From Microvirga sp. TS319 (GTDB lineage: Bacteria > Pseudomonadota > Alphaproteobacteria > Rhizobiales > Beijerinckiaceae): a stretch of DNA of 64,000 nt. Positions 1 to 8,321 of this stretch are shown here, piece after piece; the stretch's first letter is position 1; each line of letters opens with the position of its first letter. A program made the translations under genes and the position numbers. Under the pieces are notes generated by a model. It saw only the letters and a program-made list of their open reading frames with translations. It ran no database searches and was not told the DNA's origin. The DNA lies in the NCBI RefSeq assembly GCF_041276405.1, contig NZ_JBGGGT010000002.1:843001-907000 (forward strand), read 5' to 3'.

Positions 1-317
1 CTCTCGCCATGATCTGGGTCGCCCGCCGCTTCCAACTGACGAGAGCCTATGTGCCCTTTGTCATCGTCACGAACTGGATCACGGTCGTCGGCCTGCTCCT
101 GCTGTCCGTACCGGCCATGCTCCTGCTTCTCGGTTGGGCCACTCCGCCGCTCGCCAGCCTCTTCAGCCTCGCCTTCGCGATCATCATCGTACGGATGCAG
201 TGGTTCGCCACGAAGGCGACGCTCGGTATATCGAGCTTGGCGGCCTTCGGAATCGTGCTGTTCGGGATCGTCCTCAATTCCTGCGTGGCAAGCCTCACCC
301 GGGCTCTGCTCGGCTAA
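1..317 (+). CDS. C-terminal part of an unrecognised integral membrane protein (5' end outside window)
   Basis: The reading frame is open to the left edge, so the ATG at position 9 is probably internal and the true start lies outside the window. The visible 100 or so residues are very hydrophobic, with about three likely membrane segments (roughly residues 15-45, 45-62 and 72-98 of the visible part), separated by short loops with few charges. No motif identifies the family. The gene ends just before a palindromic repeat that separates it from the convergent truA. It could be the end of a transporter or a small membrane protein; no function is assigned. Confidence 0.6.
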   Translation, partial: LAMIWVARRFQLTRAYVPFVIVTNWITVVGLLLLSVPAMLLLLGWATPPLASLFSLAFAIIIVRMQWFATKATLGISSLAAFGIVLFGIVLNSCVASLTRALLG

Positions 318-319
318 AG

Positions 320-426
320 TATCGGACGTGAGATCGAACCCACATTCGATGCACTAAGCCTATAAGCCTATGTTTTTGAGCATCTTTTCACGCAAAACCG
401 GTCTCAGCTTTTGCATTCGATGCGCT
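320..426. repeat. Modular palindromic intergenic repeat, modules A+B
   Basis: Two hairpin-forming modules lie side by side: one opening ATCGGACGTGAGATCGAACC and one opening GAGCATCTTTTCACGCAAAA and closing in CGATGCGCTA. The same pair recurs near 5934, 23423, 41354 and, inverted, 41531. The right end supplies the TAG stop codon of truA on the minus strand. Confidence 0.85.
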
Positions 427-1168
427 AATCCGGATAGTCCACGCCGATCAGATAGAGACCCGCCGACGGCGCCATGGGGCCGCAGCGGGTTCGGTCGCGG
501 GCATCGAGGGCGGCGCGCACGTCGGTAACCGACCATCGCCCGGCACCGGCTCTCTCCAGGGTTCCCGTCATCGAACGCACCTGATGGTGCAGGAAGGAGC
601 GGGCCGAGGCGTAGATCCGGATTTCGTCACCGATCCGTTCCACATCCAGCCGGTCGAGAGTGCGGACCGGGCTGTTCGCTTGGCACTCCGCCGCGCGGAA
701 GGTGGTGAAGTCGTGCCGGCCCAGGAGGGACTGCGCAGCCTCGTGCATGACGGCCGCATCGAGATGCCAAGCCACATGCCAGACCCGAGAGGCGTCGAGA
801 GCCGGCGGGGCACGGCGGTTGAGGATGCGGTAGACATAGTGCCGCTTCGTGGCGGAGAGGCGCGCGTTGAACGTCTCGGGCACGATCTGGGCCGAGACGA
901 CCGCGACGGGCGCGGGCTTCAGGTGAGCGTTGGTGGCATCGCGGACCGTGTCGGGCCGCCATTCCTTCCCCAGGTCCACATGGACGACCTGATGGGTTGC
1001 GTGGACGCCCGAATCCGTGCGCCCGGCGCAATGGATACGGACAGTCTCGCCGGCAAAGCGCGCGATGGCATCCTCCACGGCCTGCTGCACGGAGAGGCCG
1101 TTCGTCTGATGCTGCCAGCCTGTAAAGGGCGTGCCATCGTATTCCACGACGAGCTTGTAGCGGGGCAT
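425..1168 (-). CDS. truA: tRNA pseudouridine(38-40) synthase TruA
   Basis: TruA isomerises uridines 38-40 in the anticodon stem of several tRNAs in the cytoplasm. The 247-residue length is normal for the family. The catalytic motif GRTDSGVHA is present, with nucleophile Asp52, after the N-terminal [10 protein letters not shown] signature. The neighbouring minus-strand genes GNAT, fmt and def make a translation-linked cluster read in the order def, fmt, GNAT, truA; the gap to the acetyltransferase gene is only one base, so co-transcription is likely. The TAG stop codon coincides with the end of a palindromic repeat. Confidence 0.97.
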   Translation of the reverse strand: MPRYKLVVEYDGTPFTGWQHQTNGLSVQQAVEDAIARFAGETVRIHCAGRTDSGVHATHQVVHVDLGKEWRPDTVRDATNAHLKPAPVAVVSAQIVPETFNARLSATKRHYVYRILNRRAPPALDASRVWHVAWHLDAAVMHEAAQSLLGRHDFTTFRAAECQANSPVRTLDRLDVERIGDEIRIYASARSFLHHQVRSMTGTLERAGAGRWSVTDVRAALDARDRTRCGPMAPSAGLYLIGVDYPD

Positions 1169-1169
1169 G

Positions 1170-1670
1170 TCACTTCAATTCTGCAAAGGCCCGGGCATAG
1201 GATACCGGACCATGGGCCTGTTTCCCCTTCTCGGACAGGGCAAGGGCCTGGAGATAAGGCCCGTCATAGGGAGTTTTCAACCGGCTCGCCAGAGCGGGCG
1301 TGAAACCGAACCGTCGATAGTAATCCGGCTCGCCGAGCACCACGACGAGATCGTATCCGTCCTCCGCAAGCCTCTCGAGTCCCTCCCGGACGAGCGCTGA
1401 ACCGATTCCTTGGCCCTGGAGTTCAGGGATGACGGCCAGCGGGGCCAGCGCGCAACCGGCCAGGGTAAGGTTGTCACGAAGCACCAGACGTGAAAAGGCG
1501 ACGTGACCGGCGGGCCTGTCGGCATGTGCCGTCAGGGACAGGATCAGATCCCCGTCATCTCGCATGCGCCGCACGAGTTCGGCTTCGGACGTTCGCTGGA
1601 AGGCCGCCTTGTGGATGGCATGGGCCGCGGGCCAATCGGCGGTGTCCTCCACGCGGATCTCCATGATCAC
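1170..1670 (-). CDS. GNAT family N-acetyltransferase
   Basis: This is a 166-residue single-domain GNAT protein that transfers acetyl from acetyl-CoA to an unknown amine. The acetyl-CoA pyrophosphate loop is clear at residues 85-91 (QGQGIGS), preceded by the beta-4 strand [11 protein letters not shown]; the central part resembles the YhbS-type subgroup. A second ATG lies two codons in and is an equally possible start. It sits between fmt and truA with almost no spacing, in the same operon, but nothing ties it directly to translation. Confidence 0.9.
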   Translation of the reverse strand: MIMEIRVEDTADWPAAHAIHKAAFQRTSEAELVRRMRDDGDLILSLTAHADRPAGHVAFSRLVLRDNLTLAGCALAPLAVIPELQGQGIGSALVREGLERLAEDGYDLVVVLGEPDYYRRFGFTPALASRLKTPYDGPYLQALALSEKGKQAHGPVSYARAFAELK

Positions 1671-1673
1671 ACC

Positions 1674-2606
1674 TTACGAAAAGCGGGCGCCCGGGGCGAT
1701 CCTCACTCCTCGAAGGAACTCTTCGAAAGCGACGGGTCCCTTGCCGGCTCGCTGGACCTGGACCAGGCGCACAGCCCCGTCTCCGCACGAGACGGTACCG
1801 TCGCCGTCGAGAAGCGTCCCCGCCGCGCCGGAGCCTTTCCCCTGCGCGGCCTTGAGGACTTTCACGCGCTCGTCGCCCTTGCCGAAATCGGCCGCGAAGA
1901 AGGCTCCCGGAAAGGGGGACAGGCCCCGGATCTGATCGTGCACGGCCTGCCCGGACCGCGTCCAGTCGATGCGGGCGTCGTCGTTCTTGAGCTTGTGAGC
2001 GTAAGTCACGCCCTCTTCAGGCTGCGGCGTGAAGCCCAGGCCTCCGCGCGAGAGGGCCGCAAGGGCGCGGACCATCAGGTCGGCGCCGAGAACCATGAGC
2101 CGGTCGTGGAGTTCCCCAGCGGTCATGTCGGGTCCGATCGCCACCTTCTCGACCATGGCGACGGGACCGGTATCGAGGCCCTCTTCCATCTTCATGACGG
2201 CGACGCCCGTTTCCCTGTCACCCGCCATGATCGCACGCTGGATCGGAGCCGCACCGCGCCAGCGGGGGAGGAGTGAGGCGTGAAGGTTGAGGCAGCCGAG
2301 TTCCGGCGCCTCCAGGATCGCCTTCGGCAGGATCATGCCGTAGGCCACCACCACGGCCACATCGGCCTCGAGGCTGCGGAAGGTTTCGGCCGCTTCTTCG
2401 GCGCGCAGGCTCTTGGGCGTGAAGACGGGGAGGCCGAACCGCTCCGCCATCCGGTGCACGGGGGAGAGCTTCAGCTCCATCCCGCGACCGGCCGCCGCCG
2501 GCTCGCGGGTATAGACCGCGACGACCTCGTGGCCCTGCCCGACGATTTCGGCCAATGTGGGCACCGCGAAATCCGGGGTGCCCATGAAGACGACGCGCAG
2601 GCTCAT
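1674..2606 (-). CDS. fmt: Methionyl-tRNA formyltransferase
   Basis: Fmt formylates initiator Met-tRNA using 10-formyl-tetrahydrofolate. The 310-residue length is typical. The catalytic segment [16 protein letters not shown] carries Asn107 and His109, followed by the LDTGPV segment with the expected Asp. The C-terminal OB-like domain occupies roughly residues 205-310. The ATG overlaps the stop of def by four bases, so the two are translationally coupled, matching the usual def-fmt pairing. Confidence 0.97.
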   Translation of the reverse strand: MSLRVVFMGTPDFAVPTLAEIVGQGHEVVAVYTREPAAAGRGMELKLSPVHRMAERFGLPVFTPKSLRAEEAAETFRSLEADVAVVVAYGMILPKAILEAPELGCLNLHASLLPRWRGAAPIQRAIMAGDRETGVAVMKMEEGLDTGPVAMVEKVAIGPDMTAGELHDRLMVLGADLMVRALAALSRGGLGFTPQPEEGVTYAHKLKNDDARIDWTRSGQAVHDQIRGLSPFPGAFFAADFGKGDERVKVLKAAQGKGSGAAGTLLDGDGTVSCGDGAVRLVQVQRAGKGPVAFEEFLRGVRIAPGARFS

Positions 2607-3121
2607 GCTCCGGCCTCGCGCTTGGCAGCCTTCTTGAATTTGGTCATCACCCTGTCCCGCTTGAGCTTTGACAGATAGTCGATGAAGAGAACGCCGTTCA
2701 GGTGATCGATTTCGTGCTGCACGCAGGTCGCCATGAGGCCGTCGGCGGCCTGCTCGATGATATCGCCTTTGAGGTTCATGTAGCGGAAGCGCACCCGGTC
2801 CGGCCGCTCCACCTCCTCGTAATATTCCGGGATCGACAGGCAGCCTTCCTCATAGGCCCGCGTCTCCTCCGAGGCCCAGATGATCTCCGGGTTGAGCAGC
2901 ACCATGGGCTCCCGTTCGTCCTCCGATTTAGAGATGTCCATCGTCACGATCCTCAACGGCACGCCGATCTGGATCGCGGCCAGGCCGACGCCAGGGGCGT
3001 CGTACATGGTCTCCAGCATATCCTCGGTCAGCTGGCGGATCTCCTTCGTGATTTCCTTAACGGGCTCGGAAATCAGGCGGAGCTTGGAATCGGGAAGAAT
3101 GACAAGGGGTTTGATGCTCAT
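2603..3121 (-). CDS. def: Peptide deformylase
   Basis: Def removes the N-formyl group from new proteins. All three motifs are present in this 172-residue protein: GVGLAAIQ (44-51), EGCLS with metal-binding Cys94, and QHEIDH with metal ligands His136 and His140 and catalytic Glu137. It is the first gene of the minus-strand def-fmt-GNAT-truA operon and diverges from rmuC across a spacer of about 85 bp that must hold both promoters. Confidence 0.98.
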   Translation of the reverse strand: MSIKPLVILPDSKLRLISEPVKEITKEIRQLTEDMLETMYDAPGVGLAAIQIGVPLRIVTMDISKSEDEREPMVLLNPEIIWASEETRAYEEGCLSIPEYYEEVERPDRVRFRYMNLKGDIIEQAADGLMATCVQHEIDHLNGVLFIDYLSKLKRDRVMTKFKKAAKREAGA

Positions 3122-3205
3122 GATTGCGGGAAATAAGGGCTTGCAAGTGGATGGTCAAATCGTTCGTGATATGTTCGGATGCCGCCGTCAATCGAAAGCG
3201 TGACC

Positions 3206-4393
3206 ATGAACGATATCGTCCTGATCCTCGGCGCCCACGCCCTGACCTGGGGACATCTCGTGGCCGGCATGGCGGCATCGAGCCTGCTGCTCCTGACCCT
3301 CGTCACGGTGCTGCTCCTGCGGACGCGCCGGGAGAAGGCCGTGGAGGCTGCGGTCGCGGAGGAGCGGGCCCGGGAGATGGACGACAAGGTCGCCGAGCTC
3401 ACCCGCATTCAGGCGGAGATGACCGGGCGGATGCGGACCATGGCGGAGGTCTTCGGATCCCGCCAGAGCGACTTCGTCCGCGTGATCTCGGAGCGAATCG
3501 ACGGGTTGCAGCACCGGGTCGGGCAGGGGCTCGAGGCCTCGACGCGCCACCAGAGCGAGAACCTGTCGAAGCTCAATGAGCGGCTCGCGGTGATCGACGT
3601 GGCGCAGCAGAACCTCAGCAATCTGACCGGCGAGCTCGTCGGCCTGAAGGATATTCTCTCCAACAAGCAGAGCCGGGGCGCCTATGGCCAGGGGCGGATG
3701 GAGGCCATCATCCGAGACGGGCTTCCTGCCAGCGCTTTCGCGTTTCAGGCAACGCTCTCCAACCGCACGCGCCCGGATTGCCTCGTGCGGCTTCCCGGAG
3801 ACGCGCGCGGCCTCGTGATCGATGCCAAGTTTCCGCTCGAAGGGTTTACGTCGTTCCGCGACGCGAAGGGCGAGGAGGCGCGGGTCCGCGCCGCCGCAAA
3901 GGTGCGCAGCGACATGCTCGTGCACGTAAAGGACATCGCCGAGAAGTATCTCATCCCCGGCGAGACCCAGGACATCGCCATGCTGTTCGTTCCGGCGGAG
4001 TCGATCTATGCGGATCTCGCCGAGCATTTCGACGACGTGATCCAGAAGGCCCATCGAGCGCGCGTCGTCATCGTCTCTCCGTCGCTCCTGACGCTTGCCA
4101 TCCAGGTCATGCAGGCGCTCGTGCGTGATGCCCGCATCCGGGAGGAGGCGCGCGTGATTCAGGTCGAGGTTCAGAAATTGCTCGAAGACGTGGGCCGGCT
4201 CGACAACCGCGTGGCCAAGCTCGACGCCCATTTCCGGCAGGCGCAGGAGGATGTGGCCCAGATCCGGGTTTCCACGGAAAAGATCACGCGGCGCGGCGAG
4301 CGGATCGAGACTCTGGAATTCGAGGACGACGATGCGACGGCTCGCGCAGAGCTGCTGCGGCTGAACGGGCGGGATCTTCGGATCGTCGAGTAG
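3206..4393 (+). CDS. rmuC: DNA recombination protein RmuC homologue
   Basis: RmuC family proteins have an N-terminal membrane anchor, a long coiled coil and a C-terminal nuclease-like domain and are linked to limiting inverted-repeat rearrangements. Here a hydrophobic segment (about residues 10-35) is followed by a charged coiled coil to about residue 150. The family core follows, with IDAKFPLE, EYLIPGETQDIAMLFVP-like and VIVSPSLL segments. The ATG at 3206 is preferred over an upstream in-frame codon at 3179 because GAAAG precedes it at good spacing and the anchor then begins near the N-terminus. Confidence 0.93.
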   Translation: MNDIVLILGAHALTWGHLVAGMAASSLLLLTLVTVLLLRTRREKAVEAAVAEERAREMDDKVAELTRIQAEMTGRMRTMAEVFGSRQSDFVRVISERIDGLQHRVGQGLEASTRHQSENLSKLNERLAVIDVAQQNLSNLTGELVGLKDILSNKQSRGAYGQGRMEAIIRDGLPASAFAFQATLSNRTRPDCLVRLPGDARGLVIDAKFPLEGFTSFRDAKGEEARVRAAAKVRSDMLVHVKDIAEKYLIPGETQDIAMLFVPAESIYADLAEHFDDVIQKAHRARVVIVSPSLLTLAIQVMQALVRDARIREEARVIQVEVQKLLEDVGRLDNRVAKLDAHFRQAQEDVAQIRVSTEKITRRGERIETLEFEDDDATARAELLRLNGRDLRIVE

Positions 4394-4503
4394 CCCGGAA
4401 CCGCCTTTCCCCGGCGACGTTCTTCCAGTTCTAGCCGACGCGCCAGGCGGATACTGGCGCTTGCATATTCCATGAGATCACAACACGAGAAGGATGAAGC
4501 GCT

Positions 4504-5007
4504 ATGGGCCTTCTGTCGAAAGACATCAAGTCGCTGGACGATCTCTTCGTTCATACCCTTCAAGACATTTATTATGCCGAGCAGCAGATCACGAAGGCGC
4601 TGCCGGACATGATCGAGCAGGCTTCGGACCCCCAGCTGAAGCAGGCTTTTCAGACGCATCTGGGCGAGACCCAGCAGCAGATTCAGATGGTCGAACAGGT
4701 TTTCCGCATGCACGGACAGGATCCCAAGGGCGTGACCTGCCCGGCCATCGACGGCATCATCGACGAGGCGCAGGACATCGCGGGCGACATCGACGATCCG
4801 CAGGTTCTCGATGCTGCGCTGCTCGCAGCCGCTCAGGCCGTCGAGCACTACGAGATCACCCGCTATGGGACGCTTGTCGCTTGGGCCAAGCAGCTCGGTC
4901 GCGATGATTGCGCCGGCGTTCTGCATCAGATTCTCGATCAGGAGAAAGCTACCGATCAGAAGCTCAACCGCATTGCCGAGAGCAAGGTCAACACGCGCGC
5001 GGCGTAA
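4504..5007 (+). CDS. Ferritin-like DUF892 (YciE/YciF family) protein
   Basis: The protein is a 167-residue all-alpha member of the DUF892 ferritin-like superfamily, often induced by stress in proteobacteria. The opening segment (SLDDLFVHTLQDIYYAEQQI) is diagnostic, with acidic and His residues suitable for a di-metal site in the first and third helices (EQ, HLGET, EHYEI). The molecular role is not established. It is monocistronic: 110 bp separates it from rmuC and a strong terminator lies just downstream. AGAAGGA precedes the ATG. Confidence 0.93.
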   Translation: MGLLSKDIKSLDDLFVHTLQDIYYAEQQITKALPDMIEQASDPQLKQAFQTHLGETQQQIQMVEQVFRMHGQDPKGVTCPAIDGIIDEAQDIAGDIDDPQVLDAALLAAAQAVEHYEITRYGTLVAWAKQLGRDDCAGVLHQILDQEKATDQKLNRIAESKVNTRAA

Positions 5008-5026
5008 GGTCTTCCCGGTCAAATGC

Positions 5027-5054
5027 AAAATGGCCTCCTTCGGGAGGCCATTTT
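5027..5054. terminator. Bidirectional rho-independent terminator
   Basis: A perfect 12-bp stem has arms AAAATGGCCTCC (5027-5038) and GGAGGCCATTTT (5043-5054) around a stable TTCG tetraloop. The A- and T-runs at the two ends make it usable from both sides, so it serves the ferritin-like gene on the plus strand and the nucleotidase gene on the minus strand. Confidence 0.93.
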
Positions 5055-5076
5055 CATATTTCGCGGAATAGGCGGT

Positions 5077-5808
5077 TTATTTCAGGAGCAAAGCATATTG
5101 CCGTAAAAACTCCGCAAGATCGTTGGTGATGTAGTCGATCTCCGGGGTCTTGACCGCTTCCTGTTCGAAACTCTCTCGGAATGGGTCGATCGTTTTCGGC
5201 ACGATCAAGGTCGTGGTCATGCCGAGTTCGTGCGGAACCGTGAGATTCTTGGCAATATCTTCGAACATGGCCGAACGTGAGGGTTCGACGCCATGCTTGT
5301 CGAGGAAGCTCTCATAGGCGCGCCGCTCAGGCTTGGGCACGAAGTTCGACGCGGCAATATCGAAGACGTCCTCGAAATGGTCGAGGATGCCGATCTTCTT
5401 CGCCACGTTCTCGGCATGCTTGCGCGAACCGTTCGTGAGGATCAGCTTGCGGCCCGGCAGTTTCTCGATCGCGGCGCCCAGGCTGGCATTCAGTTCGATG
5501 TCGGTGTGATCGATATCGTGCGCGAAATCCAGGAAGTCCTGCGGGTCGATATCGTATTCGTCGATCAGCGCCCGCAGGGTTGTCCCGTATTTATGATAGA
5601 AATACTTCTGCAGTGCCTTCGACGAGATGCCGTCGAGGCCGAACAGATCCGCAACGTAGAGGGTAATGCGCTCGTCGATCTGGGGCCACACCCGCGAGGT
5701 GTGCGGATAGAGCGTATTGTCGAGGTCGAAGACCCACGTGTCCACATGCGAGAAGGCGCGGGATTCAGGCGATGACAGGTGGTTCTCGACAGGCGGTTTT
5801 GCGTTCAT
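5077..5808 (-). CDS. HAD-family pyrimidine 5'-nucleotidase (SDT1-like)
   Basis: A 243-residue haloacid-dehalogenase-fold phosphatase. Motif I is VFDLDNTLYP with nucleophile Asp28 and acid/base Asp30, and NTLYP is characteristic of the pyrimidine 5'-nucleotidase/SDT1 subgroup. Motif II (ILTNGSRKH) and motif III/IV (FVPKPERRAY, AMFEDIAKNL) follow. It probably dephosphorylates pyrimidine nucleotides. A palindromic repeat begins about ten bases upstream of the start codon, so the promoter lies within or beyond the repeat block. Confidence 0.88.
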   Translation of the reverse strand: MNAKPPVENHLSSPESRAFSHVDTWVFDLDNTLYPHTSRVWPQIDERITLYVADLFGLDGISSKALQKYFYHKYGTTLRALIDEYDIDPQDFLDFAHDIDHTDIELNASLGAAIEKLPGRKLILTNGSRKHAENVAKKIGILDHFEDVFDIAASNFVPKPERRAYESFLDKHGVEPSRSAMFEDIAKNLTVPHELGMTTTLIVPKTIDPFRESFEQEAVKTPEIDYITNDLAEFLRQYALLLK

Positions 5809-5813
5809 GGGTC

Positions 5814-6038
5814 CTTAGCGCATCGTGCGGAAAAGTGGACCCGGTTTTCCGCTCAAACGATGCGCTCCTCTAAGAAGGGAGCATCGGATGGAATCCCAAA
5901 AGTGCAAATCCACTTCCCGCGTCCGATGCTCTAGAGCATCGGACGTGAAGTCGAACCCACATCCGATGCAGTAAGTTTCTGTTTTTGAGCATCTTTTCAC
6001 GCAAAACCGGTACCCACTTTTGCGTCCGATGCTCTAGA
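5814..6038. repeat. Composite palindromic repeat block, modules D+C+A+B
   Basis: Four hairpin modules occur in series: D (5818-5866, GCGCATCGTGCGG to CGATGCGCT), C (5879-5933, GAGCATCGGATGG to CCGATGCTCTAG), A (5934-5972) and B (5987-6036, GAGCATCTTTTCACGC to CCGATGCTCTAG). Modules C and A meet at CTAGAGC. It fills nearly all of the gap between the nucleotidase gene and argB; nothing else is visible in this gap except a possible argB terminator. Confidence 0.9.
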
Positions 6039-6046
6039 GACGACAA

Positions 6047-6064
6047 TGGGGCCGTGCGGCCCCA
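6047..6064 (-). terminator. Possible terminator of argB
   Basis: A 7-bp GC stem (TGGGGCC / GGCCCCA) with a 4-base loop lies 45 bp beyond the argB stop. On the minus strand it is followed only by a weak T-rich stretch (TTGTCGTCT), so termination is plausible but not certain. Confidence 0.4.
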
Positions 6065-6108
6065 CTGCTGATAATATAGTGACGGTACGGGCACAGGGGA
6101 AGGGGGGC

Positions 6109-7011
6109 TCAGCTCCGCCGGATCAGCGTTCCCGCGCCGTGGTCCGTGAACAGCTCCAGAAGCACCGCATGGGGTACCTTGCCGTCGAGGATGACCACGG
6201 CTTCCACGCCCCGTTCGAGGGCGTAGATGCAGGTTTCGATCTTCGGGATCATGCCGTCCGTGATGGTGCCATCGGCGATGAGACGGCGGCAATCATCGAT
6301 CGTCATTTCCGGAATGAGGTTCTTGTTCTTGTCCAGCACGCCCGGAACGTCCGTCAGCAGCAGAAGGCGCTTGGCCGTCATCGCTCCGGCGATGGCTCCC
6401 GCGAAGGTATCCGCATTGACGTTGTAGGTCTGGCCGTCATGGCCGATCGCCACAGGGGCGAGAACCGGGATCAGCTCGGCGCTGAGCACCTGGTCCAGAA
6501 CCTCCCGGTTCACCTTCTCGGGCTCGCCGACAAAGCCGAGGTCCACGACCTTCTCGATATTGGAATCCGGGTCCACGGCGGTGCGGGTCGCCTTGCGGGC
6601 GATCACCATGTTGCCGTCCTTGCCCGACAGACCCACGGCCTTTCCGCCCTCGGTGCCGATCCACCCTACGATCTGCTTGTTGATGGAGCCTGCGAGCACC
6701 ATCTCGACGACCTCGACCGTAGCTTCGTCCGTCACCCGCAGGCCGCCCTTGAACTCGGACTTGATCCCGAGCTTTTCCAGCATCTTGCCGATCTGAGGAC
6801 CGCCGCCATGAACCACGATGGGCTTGATGCCCGATTGTTCGAGCAGGACTACGTCCTCGGCGAAGTCCTCGGCGGCGGCGCGGTCGCCCATGGCATGGCC
6901 GCCGTACTTGATCACGACGACCTGCTGATCGTAGCGCTGCATGTGCGGCAGGGCCTGCACGAGCACCTCGGCCTGGACATGGACGTCGGGGAGCTGTTTG
7001 GAATCGGACAT
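6109..7011 (-). CDS. argB: Acetylglutamate kinase
   Basis: ArgB phosphorylates N-acetylglutamate, the second step of arginine synthesis. The 300-residue product starts [15 protein letters not shown]. The reading frame stays open well upstream, but only this ATG gives the normal N-terminus. Visible motifs are IKYGGHAM (ATP-binding Lys), [10 protein letters not shown] (acetylglutamate-binding loop) and [13 protein letters not shown]. The extended N-terminal helix suggests the hexameric, arginine-inhibited form, which is an inference. It is the last gene of the yidC-engB-argB neighbourhood common in Rhizobiales. Confidence 0.97.
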   Translation of the reverse strand: MSDSKQLPDVHVQAEVLVQALPHMQRYDQQVVVIKYGGHAMGDRAAAEDFAEDVVLLEQSGIKPIVVHGGGPQIGKMLEKLGIKSEFKGGLRVTDEATVEVVEMVLAGSINKQIVGWIGTEGGKAVGLSGKDGNMVIARKATRTAVDPDSNIEKVVDLGFVGEPEKVNREVLDQVLSAELIPVLAPVAIGHDGQTYNVNADTFAGAIAGAMTAKRLLLLTDVPGVLDKNKNLIPEMTIDDCRRLIADGTITDGMIPKIETCIYALERGVEAVVILDGKVPHAVLLELFTDHGAGTLIRRS

Positions 7012-7054
7012 AGGCGGCTCCAGCGGATGGAATAAAGACGGAACGGCCTGCGTT

Positions 7055-7107
7055 CTAGAGCATCGGGCCTCAAAGTGGAATGCACTTTCGGGTTTCTTCC
7101 GATGCTG
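7055..7107. repeat. Short palindromic repeat, divergent single module
   Basis: The sequence runs from CTAGAGCATCGGGC to TTCCGATGCTG, with an inner palindrome AAAGTGGAATGCACTTT. It belongs to the same family as the other intergenic hairpins but is a single diverged module, upstream of argB. Confidence 0.7.
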
Positions 7108-7217
7108 ATTTCCTGGCGTGGCGCACCCATTCGCCCGAAACTGGGTCCCCCTTTTTGGGTTCCTGGCGCTCCGGCGCCACATAGCGCCTCGACGGCAGGA
7201 GCATGCGGGTCTGGGCT

Positions 7218-7586
7218 TCAGCCTCGCAAGCGGAGCAGGGCGGCCAGCGCCACGAGAAGCCAGCCGAGCATCAGCAGGACCCCGCCCGTGGGCGCGGCCC
7301 TGGGGAAAAGGGCCATCCCCGCGAAGGCGCGCCGGGAAAGGTCGCCACAGAACAGCGCAAGACCCAGGACAAGGACATAGCCCGCAACCTGGGCGATGGT
7401 CGGATGGACGGACCCGGTCGCGATCAGGGCCGCGAGGGCGAGCAGCGCCGGAGCATGGAAGAGGAGGAACTGGGCAGCCGTGGTCAGGTTGCCTCCCGTG
7501 ATGTGGGCGGCCGCCGCTGACAGGGCCACGCCCAGGGCGCCGGAGAGGCCCGCCAGAACGATCAGGAGGCGGGCTCCCAGGTTCAC
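7218..7586 (-). CDS. DUF423 small integral membrane protein
   Basis: A 122-residue protein with four predicted membrane segments (about residues 5-25, 40-60, 67-88 and 98-118), matching the length and hydrophobic pattern of the DUF423 family. The family's function is unknown. Its start overlaps the stop of engB by four bases (ATGA type), so it is translationally coupled to that GTPase gene. Confidence 0.88.
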   Translation of the reverse strand: MNLGARLLIVLAGLSGALGVALSAAAAHITGGNLTTAAQFLLFHAPALLALAALIATGSVHPTIAQVAGYVLVLGLALFCGDLSRRAFAGMALFPRAAPTGGVLLMLGWLLVALAALLRLRG

Positions 7587-8239
7587 AGGGCACCTCTTTC
7601 GTCGAGCAGCCGGGCAATCCCTGCGCGCAGCTCGGGAATGCCGAAGCCCGTACGGCTCGACGTCGGCAGGATCTCGGGAAAGGCTGCCGCCCGCTTCGAG
7701 ATCTGCTCCATCGTCGTGGCGATCCGCTTTTCGAGCTCGTCCTTCTTCAGCTCGTCCGCCTTGGTCAGCACGACCTGGTAGGACACGGCGGCGGTACCGA
7801 GGGTCTCGAGGACGCCCTCGTCCACGGGCTTGATGCCGTGGCGGGCATCGATCAGCACAAAGACGCGAGCAAGGCTCGCACGGCCCCGCAGATAGTCATG
7901 GATCAGCTGCGTCCAGGCATGCACCTTCCCCTTGTCCACGGCCGCGTAGCCGTAGCCGGGCATATCCACCACGTGGAGGCGGTCGCCGATATTGAAGAAA
8001 TTGAGCTGCTGCGTGCGCCCGGGCGTGTGCGAGGTGCGGGCCAGGGTGTTGCGCCCCGTGAGGGCGTTCACGAGGCTCGATTTGCCCACGTTGGAGCGCC
8101 CGGCAAAGGCAATCTCCACCTTGCTCATGGGCGGGAGGTTCTTCAGGGAATTGGCAGCCCAGATGAAATCTGCCTCGCCCGCGAAGAGCTTGCGGCCAAT
8201 CTCAAGGAAGGGGTCGGTTTGGGGGTCCATGTCGGTCAT
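7583..8239 (-). CDS. engB: Ribosome biogenesis GTP-binding protein EngB (YsxC/YihA)
   Basis: A TRAFAC GTPase that helps assemble the large ribosomal subunit. G1 is GRSNVGKS (47-54), G2 Thr72 lies in HTPGRTQ, G3 is DMPGYG (92-97) and G4 is TKAD near residue 155. The 218-residue length is normal. A second ATG three codons in is possible. It heads the engB-DUF423 pair; the nearest upstream gene in the same direction is the CYTH-CHAD gene. Confidence 0.96.
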   Translation of the reverse strand: MTDMDPQTDPFLEIGRKLFAGEADFIWAANSLKNLPPMSKVEIAFAGRSNVGKSSLVNALTGRNTLARTSHTPGRTQQLNFFNIGDRLHVVDMPGYGYAAVDKGKVHAWTQLIHDYLRGRASLARVFVLIDARHGIKPVDEGVLETLGTAAVSYQVVLTKADELKKDELEKRIATTMEQISKRAAAFPEILPTSSRTGFGIPELRAGIARLLDERGAL

Positions 8240-8321
8240 GGGGTTCTTATCGGGGGTTGGGGCGCATTCTTCAAGGCATCATTCCCGTTCTTCCCCGACG
8301 GCCCGGCCGTATGAAAGCGAT

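Noticed and set aside
320..426. CRISPR array or CRISPR-like repeats
   Set aside because: The repeats are dispersed singly or as composites between genes, without regular spacers, and no cas genes are present.
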